Below the pieces are notes generated by a model, which was not told where the DNA came from, did not search any database, and saw nothing but the letters and a program-made list of their open reading frames with translations. This document shows positions 18,289-27,758 of a stretch of 64,000 nt of DNA, piece after piece. Origin of the DNA: JAJYKN01 sp035516155. GTDB taxonomy: Bacteria > Nitrospirota > UBA9217. The stretch's first letter is position 1; every line of letters begins with the position of its first letter. The DNA lies in contig DATJAP010000035.1 of NCBI GenBank assembly GCA_035516155.1, forward strand, positions 100,050 through 164,049. The letters run 5' to 3'. A program made the translations under genes and the position numbers.

Positions 18289-20356
18289 TGCCCTGTCTCC
18301 TCGAAATTTCTTCTATGGACCTATTTGCGGCGTCGCGAAGCTCCCGCTGTAATTTTCTTGGTTTCCACCACCGAATCCTCGTATATGATTTCAGAAATTC
18401 CACTGCGTCCCGGCCGCCGATTCTCCCCAGGGCCTTGATGGCCTCGAGCGTGAGTTCCTGGTCCTTTTTTTTCAGATCCCGGCCATCCAGATAGGCCACC
18501 AAAGGGGCTGACTCCTCCGCGCCGATACCGGGAAAGTCCGCGAAGGCGCGAATGGCCGTTATCTGAACGTCCTCGTCCCGGTCCCGCAGGAATTTGGCCA
18601 GGATGCCGGCCGATTTTTTCCCGCCGATCGAGAACAGAGCCTTGATGACCTCCTGGCGTATCTTTGCGTTTGTGTGATCCGCGGCCCTTCGGAGAAGCGC
18701 AATAGCCTGATCCGTTTTATTATCAGCCAGGATGCTCACGATGTTACGCACAAAGTACCAGCGCCCGTCCAAGAGGCGCTCCCCGAGCAGTGTTATCTGG
18801 TTTCTTCCCACATCCTTGACCAGATCAAGATAAAAGATTCTTGCCGATCGGTCTTTCTCCTCGGCCATGAGCTCTAGGAGGACTTCGGTAGTTTCCCGTT
18901 CGAGGATAGACACATACGCATATGCATTTTCATATGCGGAAGAACTCTTCGCGTTCTTCCGCAATTCACCGATCGCGGCGATAATGGTCGTTTTTGAGCC
19001 TGTCTTCTTGAGGGCCTCCGCCATTCTTGGCTTGAATGCGGGGTCAACGGGAATTTGAAAAGCACGGATGATTTTTGCCGCTTGCTCGTATTCCTTTTTG
19101 CTCAGAAGATAAGCGAGCAATTCCTCAAGCTGGTGAATAATTCCGGAAAAGAAATTGATTTCCTGTTCAGACGGTTCCGCGTGCTGCGGATTTTTCACGA
19201 TCGGAATCAGGTGAATGAGCGTCCGGATGGCCCCTTCGACGACGTCCTTCTCCATGCCCGCTTCGCCCAATGCCTTGAGTTCCACCATTTCTTCCGGGCT
19301 GTACTCCGACAGTTGGCGTGCGATATCATCCAGGTCGCCTGGTATCGGCACCGCCACAAGCGAGGCTGCAGAAACTGGCGGCGTCGCCGGCTCGATTTTC
19401 TTCGACGATGATTTTTTCAGGAGCGACGCTACCTGCTGGACGGTCCAGGCATTGGAAAAACGCCCCGTCTGAATCTCCTGGAGCACGCTGGGCAGCTGAT
19501 TTCCAAGCTCGGGCTCCTGCTCTGCGGCCAGATCGGTATCCATGTCCCCGTACAGCTTGCCTCCGATGAGCACCTCGCGGTAAGGCTGCTCAAGAGAGAT
19601 GGCGGATTTGGCCAGGCCTTCAAAGAGAGCCTCGATATGGCTCGGCTGCTCTCGCCGGATCCTCTGCCCTGCTTCCTGATACAGGGTGAAAAGGCGATCC
19701 TCCACGCTTTCATGCTCGGCTTTGGTCTGTTTTGCGAGTTCGAGCATGTTGTCACCAAACCTTGAAGGATCGCTTAAGAGATCTCCCAATACCAGCGTCT
19801 TGCTCGGTACCTCCGCCTTTTTTCTCTCCTTGTCCAGTTGGGTGCCGGCGGCGGATGTGGCTGGGGTCGTGGCCTCCCACCTGCTGTCCGCAATGGTCGT
19901 AATGACTTCGTCAAGCCCTGATTCGGTTACCTTGATATGCGACGCCGTTTTTTCCCAGAGGATCGATGATATTCCACTCTTTATCGCGAGCTCTTCAGCA
20001 GAGAGAGCAAGGGCCCGGCAGAAATCCATCAGCTCTTGTTCCGTCAACCCGGCGCTGAACACAATTTCCCGAATCCCTTTTGCATAGAGGTCTTGGGCAA
20101 TGGCCTTGTTCAGTTGAGCGTCCCTTCCGATCGGCGTGTGATGATAGGTGAAGTTTATTTTTTGCACCCCCACGTTGTATTCCGGCGCTTCGACCAGAAA
20201 ACGGGAAAGTGCTTCATAGGATTTTTTTACCGATTGTGAATAAATAGGATTATTGGGAGGATAGAGTTTAACAGCCCGTATGGCGGAGATGAGGCTTCGC
20301 ATAACATCCTGGATTTCGGGAGAAAGCGCTTCGGCTTGTCTGAGCTCTTCGGGCAT
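18272..20356 (-). CDS. HEAT-repeat protein with HD-GYP-partner N-terminal domain
   Basis: 694 residues. Residues 15-130 (LISAIRAVKLYPPNNPIYSQS ... GIREIVFSAGLTEQELMDFCRAL) match in pattern the N terminus of the downstream HD-GYP protein. The C-terminal third is a HEAT-repeat array (repeats such as ALLRRAADHTNAKIRQEVIKAL and ILAKFLRDRDEDVQITAIRAF). There is no catalytic motif. It is translationally coupled to the HD-GYP gene and probably acts with it as a scaffold or signal receiver. The function is inference. Confidence 0.75.
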   Translation of the reverse strand: MPEELRQAEALSPEIQDVMRSLISAIRAVKLYPPNNPIYSQSVKKSYEALSRFLVEAPEYNVGVQKINFTYHHTPIGRDAQLNKAIAQDLYAKGIREIVFSAGLTEQELMDFCRALALSAEELAIKSGISSILWEKTASHIKVTESGLDEVITTIADSRWEATTPATSAAGTQLDKERKKAEVPSKTLVLGDLLSDPSRFGDNMLELAKQTKAEHESVEDRLFTLYQEAGQRIRREQPSHIEALFEGLAKSAISLEQPYREVLIGGKLYGDMDTDLAAEQEPELGNQLPSVLQEIQTGRFSNAWTVQQVASLLKKSSSKKIEPATPPVSAASLVAVPIPGDLDDIARQLSEYSPEEMVELKALGEAGMEKDVVEGAIRTLIHLIPIVKNPQHAEPSEQEINFFSGIIHQLEELLAYLLSKKEYEQAAKIIRAFQIPVDPAFKPRMAEALKKTGSKTTIIAAIGELRKNAKSSSAYENAYAYVSILERETTEVLLELMAEEKDRSARIFYLDLVKDVGRNQITLLGERLLDGRWYFVRNIVSILADNKTDQAIALLRRAADHTNAKIRQEVIKALFSIGGKKSAGILAKFLRDRDEDVQITAIRAFADFPGIGAEESAPLVAYLDGRDLKKKDQELTLEAIKALGRIGGRDAVEFLKSYTRIRWWKPRKLQRELRDAANRSIEEISRRQGNGGRP

Positions 20357-20532
20357 AGGTTATAAGGTAGCACAATTATGCAAACGTGTCAAAAGACACA
20401 AACAAAAAACACCGAAGAAAAAATTCGGCTTCCCTCACGCGACACCATATCGTTTTCTGCAACGCTGGAACTCCCTGCTTGCAGAGAGGGTACGGCCTGG
20501 GTACAAGGGATCGTCAATCGTGTCCGATTTTC

Positions 20533-21735
20533 CTAATTGCGGATTTCAGCATCTGTCCGTTCCACTCTCGACAAGACCTCTCCCTTGTGCAATCTCGTGC
20601 TGATCATGTCTCCTGTCTGAACCATACCGGCATCTTTTATGACGGCCCCTGCGGGATGAGTTTTTGTTATGCTGTATCCTCTGGAGAGGATGCTCAGGGG
20701 GTTCAAGTGGTCCAATCCCGCGCTCACGGTGCTCAAGCGGCTGCTCTCGCGGCGCAGGCGGTGCTGAAGCTCCAGCGTGATGCGGTGCAGTAAATCGTCG
20801 ACACGCTGGCTGAACTGATCCAATCTTCTGCGCGGATCACCGAGAAACCGCATTTGCTCGCGGAGCAACGCGTGCCCCCGCTCCAGTGTCTGCCTGATGC
20901 TTCTCCTCAGGCTGGATTGCAACGTGGAAAGGTTCTCCAGGAATGCCGCTTCGCTTTCCACAACCATCTCGGCCGCCGCTGAAGGAGTCGGCGCGCGCAA
21001 ATCTGCCACGAAGTCTGCTATTGTATAATCGGTCTCGTGTCCGACTGCGGATATGATGGGAATGGCTGATGCATAAATGGCGCGGGCTACTGTTTCCTCG
21101 TTGAAAGCCCACAGATCTTCCAGCGATCCGCCGCCGCGCCCCACGATGATGACGTCCACGTTCCCTACGCTGTTAAAATGGCGTAATGCTTCTACTATGG
21201 CTGGCGCGGCTTCGGTTCCCTGTACAGGAACAGGATAAATGAGGATGCGCATCTTCGGGTGACGCCGCTTGATCACGCGCAGCATGTCACGGATGGCAGC
21301 GCCGGTCGGAGACGTGACGATGCCGATGCTCCGAGGAAGGATTGGCAGCGCTTTTTTGTGATCGAGATCGAAAAGCCCTTCCTTCTCAAGCCTCGCCTTG
21401 AGCTGTTCAAAGGCCAGTTGAAGCGCGCCCACGCCTTTCGGCTCGATATAATCGACGATAAGCTGGTACTCCCCACGCGGCTCGTAGATGCTTATCCTGC
21501 CGCGGCAGATGACCTGGATGCCGTGCTGGAGGGTGAATTTGAGAAACCGCTGCGCCGATCGAAACATCACCACCCGAATCTGGCTATGCTCGTCTTTCAG
21601 CGTAAAGTAGGCATGTCCGGACTGGGGAATGCTGAGATTCGAAATCTCCCCTTCGACCCAGATATCCGAGAATGTGCCCTCGAGGAGGGTCTTGATCTGG
21701 TGAGTGAGCTGCGTGACCGTTGCGATGTGAGTCAT
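20533..21735 (-). CDS. xseA: Exodeoxyribonuclease VII large subunit
   Basis: 400 residues from the ATG at 21735 (AAGGA 6 nt upstream; the 21753 ATG is less likely). N-terminal OB-fold (THQIKTLLEGTFSDIWVEGEISN ... GHAYFTLKDEHSQI), then the XseA nuclease core with GIVTSPTGAAIRDML, IIVGRGGGSLEDLWAFN and SAVGHETDYTIADFVADLRAPTPSAAAE, and C-terminal coiled coil ending in LSRGYSITK. Degrades single-stranded DNA together with XseB. No xseB-sized frame follows it here, so the small subunit must be encoded elsewhere. Confidence 0.95.
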   Translation of the reverse strand: MTHIATVTQLTHQIKTLLEGTFSDIWVEGEISNLSIPQSGHAYFTLKDEHSQIRVVMFRSAQRFLKFTLQHGIQVICRGRISIYEPRGEYQLIVDYIEPKGVGALQLAFEQLKARLEKEGLFDLDHKKALPILPRSIGIVTSPTGAAIRDMLRVIKRRHPKMRILIYPVPVQGTEAAPAIVEALRHFNSVGNVDVIIVGRGGGSLEDLWAFNEETVARAIYASAIPIISAVGHETDYTIADFVADLRAPTPSAAAEMVVESEAAFLENLSTLQSSLRRSIRQTLERGHALLREQMRFLGDPRRRLDQFSQRVDDLLHRITLELQHRLRRESSRLSTVSAGLDHLNPLSILSRGYSITKTHPAGAVIKDAGMVQTGDMISTRLHKGEVLSRVERTDAEIRN

Positions 21736-21764
21736 GCTTGTTCCTTGACCCATGGCTGGTGACC

Positions 21765-22541
21765 TTACGATTTCAGGTGGATTCTTTCGATAGAAGCTGC
21801 CCTTCCCGTTACGCCGTCAACCTCGATGACAACGGCATCCAGATGAACAGGGCCTTTCGGGATCTCGAATCGATGCGGTGTTTGGAATAAAAAACGCGCT
21901 ATGGCTTGTTCCTTCTTCACCCCGATGACGGAGTCCGTCGGTCCCGTCATGCCCGCGTCGGTGATGAACGCCGTCCCCAGCGACAGAATGCGCTCGTCGG
22001 CGGTCTGAACATGGGTATGAGTTCCGATAACGGCGCTCGCCTGACCGTCGACGTGCCAGGCAAGGGCGATTTTTTCCGATGTCGCTTCCGCGTGGAAATC
22101 AATGATCACCACGGGCGTTTCCTTTTTGAGTTTCGCGATCTCGCGCTCTGCAACACGAAAGGGATCTTCTAGGTTCGACATGAATACCCTCCCCTCAAGG
22201 TTCAAAACAGCCGCCTTGCCAGAGCTCGTGGATATGACCACGCTTCCGTATCCCGTGTTCCCTGATGGATAGTTGGCGGGCCTGATGAGCCGATCCTGTT
22301 TCGTGAGATAAGGCTCGATCTCTTTTTTGTCCCACACATGGTTGCCCGAGGTGAGTACATGAATCCCCAGGGAGAACAATTCTTCTGCAATCTCTGACGT
22401 TATCCCGAACCCGCCCGCGGCATTCTCGCCGTTGGCGATCACGAGATCGGGGCGATGCGCGTCCGTGAGATCCCGCATCTTCGCCCGAACCATCTTCCTG
22501 CCCGGCTCGCCTATGATGTCGCCAATAAAGAGAACCTTCAA
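21765..22541 (-). CDS. YmdB-type metallophosphoesterase
   Basis: 258 residues, the full length of the TIGR00282/YmdB family. Metal-binding residues are visible in GDIIGEPGR (Asp8), NGENAAGG, SGNHVWD (about 67), DFHAEATSEK (about 150) and GTHTHVQTAD (about 173). Members hydrolyse 2',3'-cyclic nucleotides, and the gene is typically adjacent to rny, as here. Probably the same transcript as rarA and rny. Confidence 0.9.
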   Translation of the reverse strand: MKVLFIGDIIGEPGRKMVRAKMRDLTDAHRPDLVIANGENAAGGFGITSEIAEELFSLGIHVLTSGNHVWDKKEIEPYLTKQDRLIRPANYPSGNTGYGSVVISTSSGKAAVLNLEGRVFMSNLEDPFRVAEREIAKLKKETPVVIIDFHAEATSEKIALAWHVDGQASAVIGTHTHVQTADERILSLGTAFITDAGMTGPTDSVIGVKKEQAIARFLFQTPHRFEIPKGPVHLDAVVIEVDGVTGRAASIERIHLKS

Positions 22542-22643
22542 TGAACCCCCGAGAAATCAGACAACAAAGGAGGGACGGGGGCAAACCCGCGAGTCCTTCC
22601 CCTGTCTGTCATCTGCCGCCTCATGCATGTCTTCTGTTTCTTT

Positions 22644-24200
22644 CTACTTCGCGTACTCCACATATCTGCTCTCCCGGACAACCGTTACCTTGATCTGGCC
22701 GGGATAGGAGAGTTCCTGCTCGATCTTTTTGGCGATGTCCCGTGAAAGCTGGGCTGAATGAGCGTCCGAAAGATCCTCGGGCTTTACAATAATCCTGATC
22801 TCACGACCCGCCTGAATGGCGTAGGACTTATCGACGCCCTTGAATGAGTTTGCCGCCGACTCGAGCTGCTCAAGCCGTTTAAGATAGCTCTCGAGCGTCT
22901 CGCGGCGCACGCCCGGCCTTCCCGCTGAAAGCGCATCTGCCGCCGCTACGAGAACGGACTCGACGCAGTTCGGTTCTCCATCGCCGTGGTGGGTCATAAT
23001 GGCATTGATCACCTTGGCCGATTCACCATATTTTTTTGCAAGGTCGCCGCCAATCTGCGGATGGGTTCCCTCCACTTCGTGGTCGATGGCCTTACCCAAA
23101 TCATGCAGCAGGCCCGCGCGCCGCGCCAGCTTCTGATCCACGCCGCATTCGGCTGCCATGATGCCTGCGAAATAGGCCACCTCGCGGGAATGCATGAGCA
23201 CGTTCTGGCCGTAGCTCGTCCGGTATTTGAGGCGGCCAATGAGCTTGATAATCTCGGGATGCATGTTGTGAATGCCGAGATCGAAAGCTGCTTTCTCGCC
23301 TTCTTCTTTCATGGTGACATCGAGATCCTTCTTGACCTTTTCTGCGATCTCCTCGATCCGCGCCGGATGGATCCTTCCGTCCTGAATCAGCCGCTCGATG
23401 GTCAGCCGAGCGATTTCCCGGCGAAGCGGGTCGTAGCACGAGAGGATGACCGCCTCCGGCGTATCATCAATGATCAGGTCGATTCCCGTCGCCGCTTCGA
23501 TGGCCCGGATGTTTCTTCCCTCCCGGCCGATGATCCTGCCCTTCATTTCGTCATTCGGGAGGTTGACAACCGATACCGTGGCCTCGGCGACATAATCGCT
23601 TGCATAGCGCTGGATCGCGAGGCTGATGATGTTCTTCGCCTTTTTGTCGGCCTCGTCCTTGGCCTCGTCCTCGATCCGCTTGATGGTCTTGGCCGCCTCG
23701 AACTTCGCTTCATCCTCCATGGACACCATGAGCTGGCGTTTTGCCTCTTCCGCGGTCATGTTCGCAATCTTCTCGAGCATTAAACGCTGCTCGCGAAGGC
23801 CCTTCTCAAAACGCTCTTCCTTCTCGGACGCAACCTTTTCCCGCGCCGTCAGCTCCCGTTCACGGCGGATAACATCGGACTCCCTTTTTTCAACGAGATC
23901 CACTTTCTTTTCAAGATTTTCTTCCTTCTGCGTGAGCCGGCGTTCCTGATTCTGGATCTCCTGCCGCTTTTCACGGTTTTCTTTTTCAAAATCCGCCCGC
24001 GACTGGTAGAGTTTATCTTTGGCTTCGAGCATCACCTCTTTGCGCTTTGTTTCGGCCTCGCGTTCGGCGTTCGCAATGATCCTCGCCGCCTCTCCCTCGG
24101 CGTCGCGGATCTTGCCCGCTGCTGCCTTTCCCTTGATCAGCAGACCTAGACCGAATCCTCCAGCCAGTCCTGCCACCAGTAGTACAATATACTCAATCAT
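22644..24200 (-). CDS. rny: Ribonuclease Y
   Basis: 518 residues, normal family length. Residues 2-24 are a membrane anchor, followed by a long charged coiled coil to about residue 200, a KH domain (GRIIGREGRNIRAIEAATG, about 208-226) and an HD domain (MHSREVAYF, LLHDLGKAIDHEVEGTHPQIG, ~330-365) that holds the metal site. It is the membrane-associated endonuclease that initiates mRNA decay. Its start overlaps the rarA stop by 4 bp. Confidence 0.96.
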   Translation of the reverse strand: MIEYIVLLVAGLAGGFGLGLLIKGKAAAGKIRDAEGEAARIIANAEREAETKRKEVMLEAKDKLYQSRADFEKENREKRQEIQNQERRLTQKEENLEKKVDLVEKRESDVIRRERELTAREKVASEKEERFEKGLREQRLMLEKIANMTAEEAKRQLMVSMEDEAKFEAAKTIKRIEDEAKDEADKKAKNIISLAIQRYASDYVAEATVSVVNLPNDEMKGRIIGREGRNIRAIEAATGIDLIIDDTPEAVILSCYDPLRREIARLTIERLIQDGRIHPARIEEIAEKVKKDLDVTMKEEGEKAAFDLGIHNMHPEIIKLIGRLKYRTSYGQNVLMHSREVAYFAGIMAAECGVDQKLARRAGLLHDLGKAIDHEVEGTHPQIGGDLAKKYGESAKVINAIMTHHGDGEPNCVESVLVAAADALSAGRPGVRRETLESYLKRLEQLESAANSFKGVDKSYAIQAGREIRIIVKPEDLSDAHSAQLSRDIAKKIEQELSYPGQIKVTVVRESRYVEYAK

Positions 24201-25537
24201 CTTACGCCCTCCTGATGTTTCCCTCTCAGCCCGGCAAGACGTTCCTTGATCCTCTTTTCCTCACCTTGCTCCGTGGGCTTGTAATACTCCCGCTTCTGCG
24301 GGAGGTAGTCCTGTGCCACATAGTGGCCCGGAAAATCATGCGGATACTTATATCCCCTGCCTCTGCCGAGCCGTCCGGCGCCCTTGTAATGGGCGTCCTT
24401 CAGATGGTCCGGAACCGGCAGGAGCGTGCCTTCTTCAATGTCCTGCATCGCCTGCTTTATGCCGAGGTACGACGCGTTGCTTTTGGGCGCCGACGCGATG
24501 TAGGTCGCGGCCTGTGCCAGCGGAAGCGCACCCTCGGGCATGCCGATGCGCTCCACAGCCTGGTACGCGGCAGTCGCGATCATGATTGCACGGGGGTCCG
24601 CGTTCCCCACATCTTCGCTCGCCGCTATCACTATCCTGCGGGCGATAAACAGGGGATCCTCACCGGCGACGATCATTTTCGCCATCCAGTAAAGTGTCGC
24701 GTCGGGATCACTTCCCCGCATGCTTTTGATAAAGGCGGAAATCGTGTCATAATGCTCATCTTCATCGTAAACCAGCGCCTTTTTCTGGATTGACTCCTCG
24801 GCAACATGAAGATCGTAGTGAACGACGCCGTCGGATGCCGGCGCGGTAGACAGCGCACCGATCTCAAGTGCATTCAGCGCGCGCCGCGCATCGCCGTTCG
24901 ATCGGGCGACCAGAAAATCGAGAGCTTCGGCGGTAAGCAGCATCTGAAGATTCCCGAGTCCCCGCTCTTTGTCCGACTGCGCCCGAAGAATCAGCTTTTT
25001 GACGTCTTCGTCCCTGAGGGGCTTGAATTCGAAAATCTGGGAGCGGGATGACAGCGCGGGGATAATCGCGAAAAAGGGATTCGACGTTGATGCGCCGATG
25101 AGAGTGATGTTCCCCCGTTCCACATCGGGCAGGAGCGCATCCTGCTGCACGCGCGTAAAACGATGGATCTCATCGATAAACAGAATGGTTCTTTTGCCGC
25201 TCCTGCCACGCTCTTCAGCCGCCTCATGGGTTACCTTACGAATATCGGCAACTCCGGCGGTAACGGCGTTGAGCGACACGAAATAAGCACGGCTTTTCTC
25301 CGCAATCAGGTGCGCCAGCGCCGTCTTGCCCACCCCCGGGGGTCCATAGAGAATGAGCGACATGAAGCGGTCGGCTTCAATGGCCCTGCGCAGAAGTTTG
25401 CCTGCGCCGAGAATATGCTCCTGCCCTACGAACTCGCCCAGGTCGCGGGGACGCATTTTCCATGCAAGCGGCGGCTCTGACGGTTCCGGGAATACCGTTT
25501 CCGGAGAAACATTTTTTTTGAAGTTCTTAAGGCCCAA
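24197..25537 (-). CDS. rarA: Replication-associated recombination AAA+ ATPase RarA
   Basis: 446 residues. Walker A GPPGVGKTAL (about 65), Walker B FIDEIHRF (about 119), sensor 1 GASTSNPFF and the C-terminal MgsA domain with the SMRGSDPDATLYWMAKM segment and HYKGAGRLGRGRGYKYPHDF near the end. Acts at stalled replication forks as a tetramer. First gene of the rarA-rny-ymdB run. Confidence 0.95.
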   Translation of the reverse strand: MGLKNFKKNVSPETVFPEPSEPPLAWKMRPRDLGEFVGQEHILGAGKLLRRAIEADRFMSLILYGPPGVGKTALAHLIAEKSRAYFVSLNAVTAGVADIRKVTHEAAEERGRSGKRTILFIDEIHRFTRVQQDALLPDVERGNITLIGASTSNPFFAIIPALSSRSQIFEFKPLRDEDVKKLILRAQSDKERGLGNLQMLLTAEALDFLVARSNGDARRALNALEIGALSTAPASDGVVHYDLHVAEESIQKKALVYDEDEHYDTISAFIKSMRGSDPDATLYWMAKMIVAGEDPLFIARRIVIAASEDVGNADPRAIMIATAAYQAVERIGMPEGALPLAQAATYIASAPKSNASYLGIKQAMQDIEEGTLLPVPDHLKDAHYKGAGRLGRGRGYKYPHDFPGHYVAQDYLPQKREYYKPTEQGEEKRIKERLAGLRGKHQEGVR

Positions 25538-26029
25538 CGGAATTACTTCGGGAAGGCTTAGGCGGGCACGCGATAGCGAACGAAAACGATTGCTTTAAAC
25601 CGTATCAGGACACCATGAGTCATGGGGAAACAATCGATGCGGGGAACTTGTTGATTTTCCAGGAAATTGAACCGTACGGCTGCCTCTGCTGACATGGTCA
25701 GCACTATGGGCAATTACCCGGAATCCACACCCCGATATCCCTCTTTGTTGCCTATATGCATTTTTTGAGCATTTCCCCATGATCTTAATATGTTTCCCAG
25801 CCGGTTAAACAATTTTCGCGCGGTATTGCGGTATTGAGGACCGGAACAAAACTGATACGCCGACTCTTTTCAATACCGGAAAACCGCTGTTACTTAGCTA
25901 TCACAAGCGCCGGAGCCTTCCTTACATTCGCCCCTTTCAAGCATGCGCTATTGTTCGTTATTTAATCAGGATTCCTGCATGGCCCGAAGGATTGTATCGC
26001 TTCTTGCCATAATGCAAAAAACTCTATAT
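25538..26029. other. Intergenic region downstream of 6S RNA
   Basis: About 490 bp with no gene that I can support. Contains GGTATT-type short direct repeats near 25830 but no tRNA-like fold or terminator beyond that of the 6S RNA. Confidence 0.35.
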
Positions 26030-26226
26030 AAAAAATCCCCCGCTTTTGCCGTGTAGATAGACTTGATTCCTGGTCTATACCAGGTGGGCGCCATGTTGAA
26101 AAGTTCAGGCTTCCCAGTCTTGTCTGGGCATGCACACCCTTTCCAGAAGATAGCTCCCGTTAATTTTTTTTCACGAGGAACAAGTTATATCCATCACGCG
26201 CAAAGCAGGGGACTCTCTTTTATTCT
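26030..26226 (-). ncRNA. ssrS: 6S RNA
   Basis: Not protein coding, but the minus strand holds the conserved elements of 6S RNA. The 5' arm AGTCCCCTGCTTTGC (near 26213-26199) pairs with the 3' arm GCAAAAGCGGGGGA (near 26049-26036), forming the closing stem, directly followed by a T-run at 26035-26030. Inside are a GTGCATGCCCAG...CTGGGAAGCCTGAA block (the region of E. coli GAGCATGCTCGG..CCGAGAAGCCTTAAA) and a GGCGCCCACCTGGTATAGACCAGG hairpin. A TTGCCA-17-TATATA promoter ends at 26234. Location just downstream of zapA is the classic position of ssrS. 6S binds the RNA polymerase holoenzyme and damps housekeeping transcription. The 5' end is estimated. Confidence 0.85.
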
Positions 26227-26233
26227 TGATGTA

Positions 26234-26262
26234 TATATACCAGAATCAACAGCAAATGGCAA
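26234..26262 (-). promoter_or_regulatory. Promoter of 6S RNA
   Basis: Read on the minus strand: TTGCCA (26262-26257), 17-nt spacer, TATATA (26239-26234). This places the transcription start near 26227. Confidence 0.5.
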
Positions 26263-26378
26263 GAATAAAAGTTGTGGACGAACAGGCAGGAACACCTAAA
26301 AAAAGCGTACAATCAGCAAGTTGCATACATTCTATTCTTTACAACTTCAGCACACCGCTAACCAGAGAGAGAGTGTGT

Positions 26379-26666
26379 TCATTGACAAGGTTCCCCGATG
26401 TGCGCTGTAATGCCCAAGAGGCGATTCACCGCATTATCAGCAGTCATCCCGAGTTCGTTGTATTGCTCTTGCAAACGATAGAGCTCGTCGGTAATTGTGA
26501 GCGCGGTTAGGATCGCAACCCGGAGGGAATCGACAGTCCCGGTCCCCTTTTCGATTTCCTTCATTTTTGCATCGACGTACGCGGCAAGCTCGCGTATGCG
26601 GGCGGGATCGTCCGTTCCTTTTATGCTGTATGTTTGGCCGTAGATCTCAACCTGAACACGTTCCAT
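26379..26666 (-). CDS. zapA: Cell division protein ZapA
   Basis: 95 residues from the ATG at 26666 (GGAG upstream; the longer frame overlaps ftsY). The pattern VQVEIYGQTYSIKG...DPARIRELAAYVDAKMKEI...VAILTALTITDELYRL is typical of ZapA, an FtsZ-ring stabiliser with an N-terminal globular part and a C-terminal coiled coil. The 6S RNA gene follows it, as in many Bacteria. Confidence 0.9.
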   Translation of the reverse strand: MERVQVEIYGQTYSIKGTDDPARIRELAAYVDAKMKEIEKGTGTVDSLRVAILTALTITDELYRLQEQYNELGMTADNAVNRLLGITAHIGEPCQ

Positions 26667-26730
26667 TGGTTCTCCGTTGCATGCAGCGGGTGTGGGGAGA
26701 CCGTCAAGAGCCTCTTTCCACCCCCCAAAC

Positions 26731-27636
26731 TCACAGCAGCGCGTTGACGAACTCTTTCGGATCAAAATTCTTCAGATCCTCGATCGCCTCGCCGATTCCC
26801 ACAAACTTTACCGGGATCCCGAGCTCTTTGTTGATGGCAAACACGATGCCGCCTTTGGACGTGCCATCGAGCTTCGTGAGCACGACGCCGGTAATGCCGA
26901 CCGCTTCATTGAACATTTTTGCCTGCACAAGCGCATTCTGGCCCGTGTTCCCATCAAGGACGAGGAGGGTCTCGTGGGGGGAGCCCGGCAACTCGCGCGA
27001 CAGAATGCGATTCACTTTTTTGAGCTCCTCCATGAGGTTCGACTTCGTATGCAGTCTGCCGGCGGTATCCACAATGAGCACGTCGACAGCACGGGCTTTC
27101 GCGGCCGTAACAGCATCGAACACGACGGCGCCCGGATCGGCTCCCTCCTTGTGTTTGATCACCGGGATGCCGGAGCGCTCACCCCAGATCGAAAGCTGCT
27201 CGGACGCTGCGGCACGGAATGTGTCTCCCGCCGCGAGCATGACTTTTTTCCCGTCCGCCCGAAGCCGGAAGGCCAGCTTGCCGATCGTGGTTGTTTTTCC
27301 CGTTCCGTTTACGCCAACAACAAGCACGACAGCAGGGGTGGCATTGAGGGAAAAGGTCGAAGGTTGCGCAGACAGGATTTCGATCAGGATTTGCTTAAGC
27401 CGGTCCTTTACCTGCTGTGGAGAGAGGAGCTCATTGCGCTTGAAGCGCTCCCTCAGGTCCCTGAGCACGATCGATGAAGTCTCGATGCCGACATCGGCGG
27501 AGATCAGCGCCTCTTCAAGTTCTCCGAGGAATGTTTCATCAATTTTCTCACCGAGGACCAGCTTGCCGATTTTATCGGTCAGATTTTTTCTTGTTTTTGC
27601 AAGCCCGTCATTCAGGCTGCGAAGAACGCCGAACAT
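26731..27636 (-). CDS. ftsY: Signal recognition particle receptor FtsY
   Basis: 301 residues: NG domain only, lacking the acidic N-terminal A domain of longer FtsY proteins. G1 is GVNGTGKTTTIGKLA (about 107), then DTFRAAASEQL, DTAGRLHTKSNLMEEL and TKLDGTSKGG. The Ser/Thr GTPase targets ribosome-nascent chains to the translocon with Ffh. It lies upstream of zapA, spacing 64 bp. Confidence 0.95.
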   Translation of the reverse strand: MFGVLRSLNDGLAKTRKNLTDKIGKLVLGEKIDETFLGELEEALISADVGIETSSIVLRDLRERFKRNELLSPQQVKDRLKQILIEILSAQPSTFSLNATPAVVLVVGVNGTGKTTTIGKLAFRLRADGKKVMLAAGDTFRAAASEQLSIWGERSGIPVIKHKEGADPGAVVFDAVTAAKARAVDVLIVDTAGRLHTKSNLMEELKKVNRILSRELPGSPHETLLVLDGNTGQNALVQAKMFNEAVGITGVVLTKLDGTSKGGIVFAINKELGIPVKFVGIGEAIEDLKNFDPKEFVNALL

Positions 27637-27758
27637 GAAAACCCCTTATCTTAAAATTTCCCATCATCACTATCAACTGCAGTTAGACCCAAGATTGTAT
27701 AACGTCAAGTCGGTATGTCTGGAATCGTTTTTGCTTCAGGATGATCCTCAACATCTCA

